Source of the DNA: Microbotryum silenes-acaulis
Taxonomy: Eukaryota > Basidiomycota > Microbotryomycetes > Microbotryales > Microbotryaceae
Assembly: GCA_003665825.1 (NCBI GenBank)
Contig: QPFY01000017.1
Coordinates: forward strand, 124,001 to 188,000
Direction of reading: 5' to 3'
DNA length: 64,000 nt
The notes under the pieces are model-generated. The model was not told the DNA's origin. It saw only the letters and a list, made by a program, of their open reading frames with translations, and ran no database searches. Shown piece by piece: positions 22,509 through 32,612 of this stretch. Made by a program: the position numbers and the translations under genes. Each line of letters starts with the position of its first letter. The stretch's first letter is position 1.

Positions 22509-23912
22509 TCACGCAGGCGAGCGCGATCGCATCTCTCTGAGCCTGTCTGCCAGCAACGCCCCATTCCACAGCTCATTCCCTCCCTCATCCAAGGTCATCG
22601 AAGGCAAGCCAAATTGTTCGATCGTGAAAGAGGCCTGCGGACACGAAAGAGTCGATAAGCGATAACTCTGTCGAACGTCTCGACTTGCACTCAACACTCA
22701 CCGAGATACTTCCCATCCTCACACTCTCCCTCAAGCTCTTCCCCTGCACCAAGCCACTCATCAACCCCCCCATGAAACTATTCCCTGCCCCCGTCACATC
22801 CTTGACCTTACCTCGCTCCACACCAACCACTTTCTCATACCCATGATAAGGGCCCATCCAGAACGCCTGCTCAGGGTGATCTCGTTGTATGGCATAAGTG
22901 CCCCAAGCGCCCGAACGAATGACGACGTAGGACTTGCTTCCTAATTCGAGGAAACGGTGCGCCAGCTCTTCAATCCCTTTCAAGCCTCGGTCGATGACCT
23001 CGGTCGTGGAAATACCGAAAAAGGAAGACGCTTCTTCGTGATTGGGCGAAAAGACGTCGATTTCGCCTAGCACTTGTTTGAGCGCGTCAAGTTCTTCGGG
23101 GATGCAACGGTCGGGAATCGGTTCGTAGAAGGTTAGAGGTCGGACCGGGTAGGTCGACGTGGGTTCGAGTTGGGATATGATCTCGAGGGCGCGGCTGGGT
23201 GAACAGACGAAATGCAGGGAGTGAGCTGAGCGGAGACGTGGAGGGAGGACGGAGGGGTCGAGTCGTATTCGAGGGGTGAGGTATTTGAAATCTGGGGGCG
23301 ATTGGAAGGTGAATGGGTTAGCACGTGCCGAGTTTTCGCCCGAGCGGGTGACAAATTCTGCCCCTTGCTCCGCTTGGGCTTGGATGATCGCATCTCAGGT
23401 ATTCCATCCTTGTGGTGATTACTACCGTCCTCTCGGCACAAGTCCTATGGCTCACCCCGATGTTCCCCCCGGTACAAATTCAGCGCCTTGCACGTCTCGA
23501 CGTCCTTCTGATCCCTCCAAACCCACATTTCCTCCCCAAACTTGACCAAACTTTCCTCCGCTTCCCCCAAACAATCCCAATCATTCCCTCGATCGACGAT
23601 GATACCCAATTGACGAGGAGGTAACCACATCCGCGCACCTAGGATCGCGTAGGTGCCTCCTCCGCCGATAACGAGGTCCGAACGACGGAGGATTTGGGCG
23701 GGGTTGGTGGTGGATCGCCATTCGAAGGTGTCGAGGATGAAGAGGCCTAGAGTGGCTACGAGGACTTGGTCGTCGGCGTTGACTGGGGTAGCGTTATTGG
23801 AGGAGGTGCTTGTAGACTGTGCCGTCGTCGTCGTGGCAAGATCAGGATCAGGCACAGCCACTCCAGCTACAGCAGCCACGTCGGAGGATGACACGGATGC
23901 CTGTGTGAACAT
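22509..23912 (-). CDS. MAK32: Mak32-like pfkB-family sugar kinase
   Basis: Minus-strand exons 23912-23456, 23393-22702 and 22634-22509 give 424 residues. The family is pfkB/ribokinase. In yeast, Mak32 is known for its part in maintaining the L-A dsRNA; its substrate is not established. Motifs seen: LVIGGGGTYAILGARMW near residue 60-75, FKYLTPRIRL, FSPNHEEASSFF, and the C-terminal pfkB signature reading VTGAGNSFMGG, where most kinases have GAGD. The splice after exon 1 is the weak point: an alternative acceptor at 23292 would drop about 34 residues. Exon 3 is well supported (SFTIEQFGLPS). The gene converges on NC2-beta. Confidence 0.8.
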
Positions 23913-24291
23913 CCTCGACGGGTTCAGCTTTCGAGTTCAATAGCTGAGGGGCCGGACGAAGGTATGCTCACCATGCTGCGATGTGTGAGGGCGAGAGGAG
24001 GAGCCTCGCAGCGAGCGGCCGACCTGCCTCGGATGTGGATGTGGGGCGCAAGATAGCGAGATCGGTCTTGCTCGAATTCCGTCCTACTGGCATTCCCTAT
24101 GGTTTCCGGCCGGATATCATCCACGCTGGTAAGCCAAAGTGATACCAGTGTTTCGATGGAACCCAAAGTGAAAAGCAATACGGGTATGTCATTGAGTACA
24201 CTGAAGCTGTGTAGAAGATTGATCAGAGAGCTCCTCAGGATTCTCCACCGGAGCGCGCTCAGGTGCAACCTCGAACGTTCTCCGAGCCGTA
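23913..24291. other. Intergenic
   Basis: About 380 bases upstream of MAK32 and downstream of the photolyase. It holds a promoter and a 3' UTR. No other feature is seen. Confidence 0.5.
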
Positions 24292-26782
24292 TCAAGCTAT
24301 CTCCCCCTCCTCCTCCACCTCAAACTTGAGCGTAGTCTGCTTCGCAGTCTTCCCCTTCTCCAAACCCTTCCCACCCTTCGTTTTGGCCTTCTTTGCCGTC
24401 ACCGCTCCCTTCCCCTTGGCATTCTCTCCCTTCCCCTGCGCGGTTTTGCGCTTGGTCCCGATCGAGACTTTCTCGTCCGTTTCCTCGTCCTTGACCTCGG
24501 CATGTTTGGGCAAAAATGACTCGACGTATGCGTTTGCTGTGCCGTCCAATACTTTGGGATCGTCGCCTTGTAATTTGGCTGAATAGGCGGCTTTGATCAA
24601 CGTAAGCGCTTTGGCTTTGGCGACTTTGTCGTCGACCATTCGCTTGAGAGAAGCTCTCGGTCAGCACGAGAAGACTCTCCAACATTACACCACGGTAACT
24701 CACTTCAGGAAATGTTGTGCCCAACACGACCTTGGCCTTCTTCAATTCCGCCGGACTAGCGTTCCAAGGTTCGTAAATGTACTTGTCGCTCAATCCATCC
24801 AGCTCGGGACAATACTTCCGAATCAATGCCCCGGACTTGTCGCTCTTCTGGCCATAGGTCGCAGGTGAATACACACGAAAGTATTGCGAGAAGAACGCCG
24901 AAGCCGATAACCACATCCAGTTCCCGGAGTTGAGTGCTGGGTCCCAATCTATCAAGTAGCGATCAAATACTTCGGCACCGCGTTCCCATGAGATGTAGAG
25001 TTGGCCGCGCGTGAGGAAACAGGCGAGCGAGTGGCGTCCGAGATGGTGAACCCAGCCCTCGTGTCGCAGTTGTCGCATCAATGCGTCCTACGAGCCAGAG
25101 TACTGCATCAGTCTTTTGCTGACGAAAATCGCTTCACCTGCAGCATGACTCACGATCCACGGGAAACCGGTTTTGCCCTCTTTCCAAGCTTGAAACTGCT
25201 CAAAAGCTTTGGGCTCTTCTTCTCTCCAGATCTTCTCCATCTCGGCTCGGGGCAGTTCATCGCCTTGGTCGTCGTATCGTGTTTGTAGCGACCAAGTGAT
25301 GTAGCGAGAGGCATTGTTGCCACGGATTCGATTGAAGTACGGAGTGGCGGCTTGATTGGCGTGATAGAACTGGGCGAAGGAAGGTCAGGTCAGTGACGAA
25401 AGATTGCGACCTCGCGCACAGCCTATGCAGCTCCGTACTCACCTCGCGCCAAAGAAGCTGACCTATCAAGCTCTCAGGAGGCGTTGCATGGGCTTTGAAC
25501 TTGGCCTCAATCTCCTTGACGCGGTACCAGAAGAGCCGACAGCTCAACGTCCCAAACTTCATATGCGGACTAAGCTGGGTCGTGGCCGGTGGCTGGAAAG
25601 CTGCAGGAGAAGTTTTGGGCTTTTCGAACATCGCGACGGTTTTTTCGTCTTCCATGAACGCTTCGAAGGTTAGCAAGGCATTGTTTTCACCTCCACGAAT
25701 CGTCGTCGTTGCTTCCATGCCCAGTTCTTCCATCGTCGGCACAGAAAAGTCCCCTCTCGGTCCAGCGAATTGAGTTTCGTACGTACGCTCTTCCTGCGTC
25801 GTACGCCCTTTGCGTGATTCATGATTGACGTCGCCCTTGCGCCAAGTTGAAACGTCGTGTGCCTTCTTGTTCTTATCTAAATCCCTAAGATCGGTCGGCC
25901 CCGGATCAGGCAGCTTCTTCGGGGCGTCGATCGGTTTCGAAGGGGTTGTGGCCGAGGTGAAAAGTTTTTGGAACCCTTGCAAGGTGCGAGGGAAGTGTGT
26001 CGCTGTTCCATGGACTTTGATGAGCTCTTCAGAGTCCCAGAGGGTGTGGCCGAGGAAGGTGTGGACGTTGACGCCCGCCTGCGTGGCGAGTTCCTTCACG
26101 GTGACATCTCGAGATCCCGTATAGGGGTCATCATCCTTTTCCCTGCGCATGGAGGAAGCCGAAGTTGGCTCGTCGTGTCAGTGAAAGCCGTATGAGGAGT
26201 ATCAGAGGAATGTTCGACGAGCACCCACCAAACGATGTCGGTGATCTTCCACTGCTTGAATAGAGCCGGTAGCACGGTCGTTGGCGGTCCTCGGACGACA
26301 AAGAGCTGAGATTTCTTGTTGATCTTGGTGATGCTCTCGGACACGTCCCTCATCGAGTCGAGTCTGAGCAAGATAGAGATACGTAATTAATACCAAATTT
26401 GGGTCGAATCGATGGCCATCCAGGGGCTGATGTGCAAACGTGCAGAAATTGCCATCGATTCTCACCGACCGACTGGGAGTAGACGTAGTGTGGGCTGTTG
26501 GAGAAAGTCAGGGTGGTGAGTACTCTCATCCAGAACCTTGCCTGCTGTCTGCACTCACTCCCATGTCCATACGGGGTACAACACCTCGGGTTTGAGAGCC
26601 AGAGCAGCTGCCAAAGCGGGCGAGTCTGCCGCCAGCCGTGCCGATCGAGTTCATTAGCAGCGCGATCGACAGCTGGGCCAGCGATCGATCGTCGGCGTCG
26701 AAGGAGATGCAAACTCACCATGTAGCCTGAGATCGGTCCTGAACCAGTAAATTACCCTCTTTGAAGCCGAGGCGGATGCCAT
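24292..26782 (-). CDS. (6-4) photolyase / animal-type cryptochrome
   Basis: A flavoprotein that uses blue light to repair UV (6-4) photoproducts; close relatives are photoreceptors. Minus-strand exons: 26782-26719, 26625-26559, 26494-26444, 26363-26229, 26142-25443, 25369-25154, 25087-24704 and 24642-24292; 655 residues. The N-terminal alpha/beta domain starts VIYWFRTDLRLHDSPAL. The FAD domain carries GNNASRYITW, TGFPWIDALMRQL, WVHHLGRHSLACFLTRG (the His pair of the (6-4) group) and LNSGNWMWLSASAFF. A Lys/Gly-rich tail of about 90 residues looks like a nuclear localisation region. The third intron (26443-26364) lacks a GT donor; only a GC donor (GCACGT) gives NRWQFLLDSM. The gene is divergent from PNPOx. 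Confidence 0.9.
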
Positions 26783-27111
26783 GGTCCGAATGAGAGGTGC
26801 AGTGCAGCAGCCAGATTAGCGAATGGTCGAAGGCGAACCCTGATTGCGACAATTGCCTTCTGGTCGATTGCCGACGCGAGCACGCGCCCCACGTCATGGC
26901 GCATGGCGCCAGGCTGACAGAGGCTGACTACAGCTCTGTGGCAGGCTGCGGTTTGCAAAGGTCGGGCGCGCGCGTCGGGTGGCTGCTCCCGAGTCAAGGC
27001 GCTGCTTCTTGGGCTCTGCCGCCTCTTCTCACATTCACGCCTTTCATTCCTGCATGCCAGTGGTCAGTTGAGCCCGTACAGCCATGTGCACAATTCACCA
27101 AAGCTGACATC
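26783..27111. promoter_or_regulatory. Shared promoter region of photolyase and PNPOx
   Basis: 329 bases between divergent starts. The PNPOx frame stays open through much of it. I see no clear named element. Confidence 0.45.
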
Positions 27112-28062
27112 ATGTCTCTCCCCTGCCAGCCTCGCCTCTGTGGAACATCGTCGTCGCTTCTTTCCCTTCGTCATCGCAACCTCTGCCCCACCTGGACGAC
27201 CACCACACACTCTTTACGGCCGAACATCCTAGCGCCTACCCCAATCCCCCATAGTCAACACTCCAGCATGAGTTCTTCCACTCCCCGAGCCCAAATAAAG
27301 ATTAACAACCACGAGACCTACCTCTCGCAAGGCATTCCCTCCGCCTCTTCTCTGTCCCCGGACCCGATCGCCCAATTCCGCGAATGGTTCTCCTCGGCCC
27401 TAGCCGACAAGGGCGTGATCGAACCCGAAGCCATGGCCGTATCGACCGTTTCGGCCGAAGGGATCCCTTCGACTCGCGTCGTGTTGCTCAAACAGGTCGA
27501 TAATAAGGGTTGGATCTTTTACACCAATTACGAGTCAAGAAAAGGAAGAGAACTCTTTCCCCAGACCGAAACCGAAGCAGAGACCGGAACCGAGACGCGA
27601 GGAAGCTATGCGAGCCTCGCGTTCTATTGGAGGGCCCTCCATCTGAGCGTCAGGGTCGTTGGACGAGCTGAAAAGGTGACGCCGCAAGAGACCAAAACGT
27701 ACTTCGATTCGAGACCGGTCGGATCCAGGATCGGCGCATGGGCTTCCAAGCAGTCGAGCGAGTTGTCGGGTAGGGAAGAGTTGGAGGAACAGGTCAAGGC
27801 GATGGAGTGGCAGTTTGGTGTTCCCGAGGGTACATCGACAGGGTCTGCATCTGCGGTCGCCGCTGGACCCAAAGGGCAAAACTCGTCGAAGGAGGCAGAG
27901 AATGTCGACGTTCCCGTGCCGCCGTTCTGGGGTGGGGTGCGCATCGTGCCTTTCGAGGTCGAGTTTTGGGCAGGTCGACCCAGCAGGCTGCACGATCGAT
28001 TCAGGTACACGAGAGACGAAGGCTCAGACGGCGCATGGAAGATTGTCAGACTGTCCCCGTGA
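27112..28062 (+). CDS. PDX3: Pyridoxamine 5'-phosphate oxidase
   Basis: FMN enzyme that oxidises pyridoxamine- or pyridoxine-phosphate to pyridoxal phosphate (vitamin B6). One uninterrupted frame, unusual here where neighbours have five to ten exons. The split-barrel domain shows STRVVLLKQVDNKGWIFYTN, SRKGREL, LAFYWRALHLSVRVVGRAEKV, YFDSRPVGSRIGAWAS and the C-terminal signature VEFWAGRPSRLHDRFRY. Two starts are possible. From 27112 the protein has 316 residues with an Arg/Ser/Thr-rich lead of 52 residues like a mitochondrial presequence. From 27268 it has 264 residues, nearer the usual length. A Gln/Ser-rich insert (about residues 245-270 of the long form) is not typical. Confidence 0.92.
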   Translation: MSLPCQPRLCGTSSSLLSLRHRNLCPTWTTTTHSLRPNILAPTPIPHSQHSSMSSSTPRAQIKINNHETYLSQGIPSASSLSPDPIAQFREWFSSALADKGVIEPEAMAVSTVSAEGIPSTRVVLLKQVDNKGWIFYTNYESRKGRELFPQTETEAETGTETRGSYASLAFYWRALHLSVRVVGRAEKVTPQETKTYFDSRPVGSRIGAWASKQSSELSGREELEEQVKAMEWQFGVPEGTSTGSASAVAAGPKGQNSSKEAENVDVPVPPFWGGVRIVPFEVEFWAGRPSRLHDRFRYTRDEGSDGAWKIVRLSP

Positions 28063-28295
28063 CGGAAGGCTGGGACGAGACGTTAGTGCATACACGGCAG
28101 TACCTTGTGCAATCGCAATTCGCTCCGGAGAAGCTCCGACAACTTAATCACGGCAATCCGAAAAATGTACATCGCATTGCAAGCCCAGTAACTTCCAGTA
28201 AGACACTTTCATATGGCGCTAAATCGAAAGGAATTAGATACGCTAAGAGGGAACATTAAGAGACCCCCAGGAACTCGGCACACAGAGGCACCTGC

Positions 28296-30663
28296 TCAGA
28301 CACGCTCCTTGTACTCGACCGCATCCTTCTCCGCCTCGCCATCCACACTCGTGTTCGATCGCGCATCCTTGCCTTTGATCTTGGTGTGACCCCTGGGTTC
28401 GAAAGCTGCCTTGGCGTTCTCGAAATGGGCCGAGTGGTCCTCGGAACCAAATATGCAGCACAAGATGATCCAGGCCGCGACAACACCGATGAGGATCGCC
28501 GAAACCTTGCCGTAGTCGGGTAGTCCGTTCTTGGTCTTGATGTTGGCGCCGGCGGTCGACTCGATCTGTGCTGAAGCGGAGGAAACCATATTGCCCAATT
28601 GGTACATGAGACTCGGGGCCGTGGCACGGAACGCGACCGGCGAGATCTCGGTGAGGTAGATCGGGATGACACCCCATGCGCCTTGGACACCAGTCTGAAC
28701 GAAGAAGGCTCCTGTCGGTGGATCAATACGGCTACGTCAGTCGTTGGAGCTTTATAACCGGCGAAATTCTTCGTATAGCAGAACGCACCGGCGGCAAGAG
28801 GGCCGAACTTGTTGGGCAAAAGCCACAGCGGGATCCAGCAAATTGTCCAAATGCAGCAAATGATGATGGTGATGCGGCGACCGAGGCGTTGCGAAACGGC
28901 TCCAGCTATCGTACCACCGACGATGGCACCGCAATTGCCGATGATGGTGGCGACCGTACTGGCGTGAGCGGAAAGACCTTTGCCCTTTTGGAGGTAGGTA
29001 GGGCTGTTGAAAAAATGGTGAATAGAGATGTTTAGCCCATAGCATCTAAGTGGGGGGAATATTGACAGAAATTCCTAACTTACTAGAGATCCTGGGAACC
29101 GTGGGAGAAGAAGTTAAAGCCGGACATGAGGAGGACCTGAGGAGACAGATACCAACAAGGGTTCAGCGGGGTGTTGCGCAAGTGGCGTCTCACGCGCGAT
29201 AACTCACACCAAAGACGAGACGGCCCCAGTCCGTCTTGAAGGCGTGGCCGATCTCGCTGACGAAAATCTTGGACTTTTGTGCAGACGACATGTGGTGCCC
29301 ACTAGCCCCCTCGGCCTTCTGTCGCTCGACGAAGTAGGTCGACTCCGGCACCAACGCGCGGAGCACGGCCGAACCGGCCGAGATTCCGGCGGCGACGTAA
29401 AAGAGGACGCGCCAATCGTTGTAGTGCGGGACGACATAGAGGTTGAGAACGGCGGCAAACAAATAGCTATGAATGGACGAAACAACAGGATGGCGTCTGC
29501 GGCTCAGCAAAAGAAACCGGAGCGGCTCGTATAGTTGCGAACCCGGACTACTCACCCCACGGCGTAACCTGGAGTATCGAAAGGGACAGAGGAGGAAAAT
29601 GAAAGGTACCGGAGAACGGTCAGCAAACATGCACACGAATCGTTAAACGGCGTAGCAGACATCATTCGGCTTACCTTGCTGCATGATACCACTGAAAAGA
29701 CCACGGGCCTCGACAGGTAAGTTCTCCAAACCCAGAGAGGCAGCTTGACCCCAGATACCGCCCATGGCGATCTGTTGCATCAGAACAGTCGCCACGTTAG
29801 CTCCAAGGTGACTGAACCACTCATCTGAGAGACCGAGTTCGAGCAGCTCACACCAAAGAGCGACCGCACGGCCAAGAATTCGGAGAACGTTCGGACGAAG
29901 CCCGTTCCAAGGGAAAGGGCGGCGCAGACGAGCAGGTTGGCGATGAGCGGCCATTTGCGCCCGTAGCGATCGGACATGAGACCAAAAAAGATTGCACCGA
30001 GGGGACGGAAGAGGAGGGTCAACGTGATCGAGGTCGTGATCTCCTTGGCCTCGTTGTTGAACGTCTTGGCAAGTCGAACGACGGTGAGCGAGACGGCGAA
30101 GAAGCTGCGCATCGGATAAACCGGACAGAAAGCTCAGCACGCTGCGCTGTGTTGTACTACGGCGGCGGTAACTCCAGCCTGTGCAGTGGGACTCACTCAA
30201 TAGCATCGCAAAGCCAGGCGAGCCATCCACCTGAAGTAGGAAAAGTATCGTTCGGGTAGGGGCACCGATGATGTCAGCAAACAAGTCTCATTAACAGAAG
30301 GTTGTCCGTGCTATTAGTAAGTGCCTTCGGACGAGTCCGTTCGAGACAGGGTCACGCGACCACCGAATTGCTCGACTCTGCGCGCGCCTCCGGCCACGGG
30401 AACTTACAGAGGAAGAAGGTCCATTGCAGCGCCGTCAGCGAACGGAAAAGGGTGAAAGGGTTCGTCGAAGCCTTTTTCTCCTGCTTCGGGGGAAGGCGAG
30501 GCAAGTTTGCGACTGTTGCATCACGCGTCGAAGCGGTAGTTAAGAGGAGCCGAGAAAAGCAGCGCAGTTAGCGAGCCTGGCGACGAGAGGTGGCGATGTG
30601 CCCGAGTGCGAGCACCAGGGCAGCCCAAAGCAGCTTACCGATGTTGTCTACGAATCGATCCAT
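28296..30663 (-). CDS. JEN1: Jen1-like monocarboxylate/H+ symporter (MFS, SHS family)
   Basis: Plasma-membrane permease for lactate, pyruvate and similar acids. Ten minus-strand exons: 30663-30639, 30512-30408, 30231-30198, 30104-29852, 29771-29675, 29568-29556, 29466-29208, 29136-29084, 29003-28789 and 28711-28296; 489 residues. It matches yeast Jen1 through LLFRPLGAIFFG, DRYGRKWPLIANLLVCAALS, GTGFV, MGGIWGQAASLGLENLPVEARGL, QQGYAVGYLFAAVLNLY, HGSQDLYPTYL and GVIPIYLTEISP. The sixth exon is only 13 bases and supplies part of GYAVG. The C-terminal tail is charged. In yeast Jen1 is glucose-repressed; regulation here is not visible. Exact substrate is inference. Confidence 0.9.
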
Positions 30664-32612
30664 CTTGACGAAGCTGTCGGATGAAGGAGAAGTGGGTAGG
30701 TAGGATGGGAAGGAGAGATGGAGATGGAGAAAGAGAGGTGGAGAAAAGAGAGGAAGCCGAAGGAGGACAGAGTTTCGAACTGGTTCATCCCGTCGGTCAC
30801 TACTACTACTGGAGGGGCCCCATCTCACGCATGCGTGGTCGGACCGCCATTTTCACCTCAGGCAAGCGTTCTGATTGGGCCGAGGCCGCTCGTACGCGTT
30901 CACAGTTGGGAATAATCGACGGCCGAGTGCTTGATCCCGTCCGCCCCCGGGTTTCCCCCCACCCCCCACCCGCTCCCGAGAGGAGCTCGGCGCTAGCCAT
31001 CTTTTATTAGCGCGTTTTGGACCGGTGGTTTTTCGCCCAATCGCATGAGGGCAAGACGCACGCCCTCTTGATGACGTCCTTTTCTTTTTCGGCCCTGTAT
31101 TCGAGCAGGGTTTTAGCCCCGTTCTTCTCTGGTCGCTGGTCTTTTTACAATTCGGGTCTGGCTTTGCTATGGTAGCCACCTCGGTTGCCTAGGCCCAGGG
31201 GCCAGTTGCCAAATGTCCCTTCCCACGATGTGTCCCGAATGTGAGCAGCACCTCAAGTAAGTAAAGTTACTGGTGCTTACCCTGGGTAGAGGCTTTTGAC
31301 AAATGTGCTATGCGCCGTGTGCAATGATGCGCCGCGTGGGCAATGCTATCCACCGAGCTGCTGCTTGTAACGGGACCGCGGAGATATTTGGACGGGCCGG
31401 CGCACCGGTCATCTACTTGTTAGGGGCTTTGCTGGCGTGTTCACCGAGATCACGTACGTACGTCTAGTACGCCAGGCACACACTCTAATGTGGCTTAGAA
31501 AGAAAACCCCAAAGGCAAAGTCCGGCATCTGGGCGATAACTGCCACGACGATCACAGTTTTTGGCAGCTCGCCCAGAATAATTGGGTTTGGACGCTAGCG
31601 GCCTGTCCAGTGTCGGGTCTCATCGATCTCATCAGTCACATCCACCGGGCTCTTGATCAGGCTTGTCCTCGAAGCGCGACATGAGCTTGACTTGGTGCCT
31701 GGAGTAATCTCGAGCGAGGTTCGTATCGCTCGAGTCGGAGGTCATCGGTCGGAACGAATCGGGAGATGGTATTGGTGAGTAGACAGGTATGGCTACAGAG
31801 CTGGTTGGTCGGTGTCGGATCATTCGGCAAATTGCGAAGAATTGAGCCAACTTTACTACTACTGCTGAGCTAGTTTTTTGGGAAGGGAGGGGGGAGGGTT
31901 GTTGAGCTTGATCAATTTGTTGGTAGCTGAGAGCTGCACAGTCATTTCTGCGTAAATGAGCAGTAGTGCCTAGTAGCGGGGGCAAGTGACCCAAAAAGTC
32001 CGAACCCTGACGTAAGTATCGATCTTGGTAGGCGAGGAGATTGCTTGTTGTAACATGGCAAGGCAGGACTTATTTCTACATAAGGAGCAATGCGAGTGTA
32101 ATATATATGCCGGTGAAAGGAAAAGGAAGAACGATGGTAAGAAGTGCCAATGCTGTGGTGGGAGCAGACTTAAGGGGAGGGTTTCGGACAATACGAAGTA
32201 AAAAAGGGGGGTGCCGGTGAAAACCGGTCCGCACAGAGAAGTGCTCGACGTCATTTGGGATCGTCGAGTCGTCGAGTTTAGGAACAAGTTTAGGAATACC
32301 CGTTTCGGAGGGGAAGCGTGCCACGTCACTCCTTGCGCACCACCCAAATTAAGCGGCCCCGGCGGCTTGCGGAAACAGACCTGCGGGTTGGGTCGGAAAG
32401 TGAAATGCGCTAAGCGTCAGCTCCTTGGCAAACCTCGATTTCACCCGATTCGACACCGTCGAGGACCACGAGATTATTTATGGTCTTATCGGTTTCATCT
32501 TTAATCCAAGCATGTAACGCAATGTACTTACCGGCACGTCTTCGCATCACAATCTGTTGAGACCCCGCAAAGAGCGCAGTGCAATATTATCCGTCAGCTC
32601 CGCGTCGGGACA
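30664..32612. other. Intergenic, about 1.9 kb
   Basis: Upstream of the carboxylate permease and downstream of the histidine kinase. It should hold the permease promoter and the kinase 3' UTR. A GTAAGT donor-like site near 32531 and an upstream acceptor-like site could belong to an extra 3' kinase exon. No gene, tRNA or repeat is recognised. Confidence 0.5.

Noticed and set aside
23292..23393. Shorter Mak32 model that skips bases 23393-23292
   Set aside because: Kept as an alternative only. The longer exon is fully open, has a typical 62-base intron and coding-like codon use.
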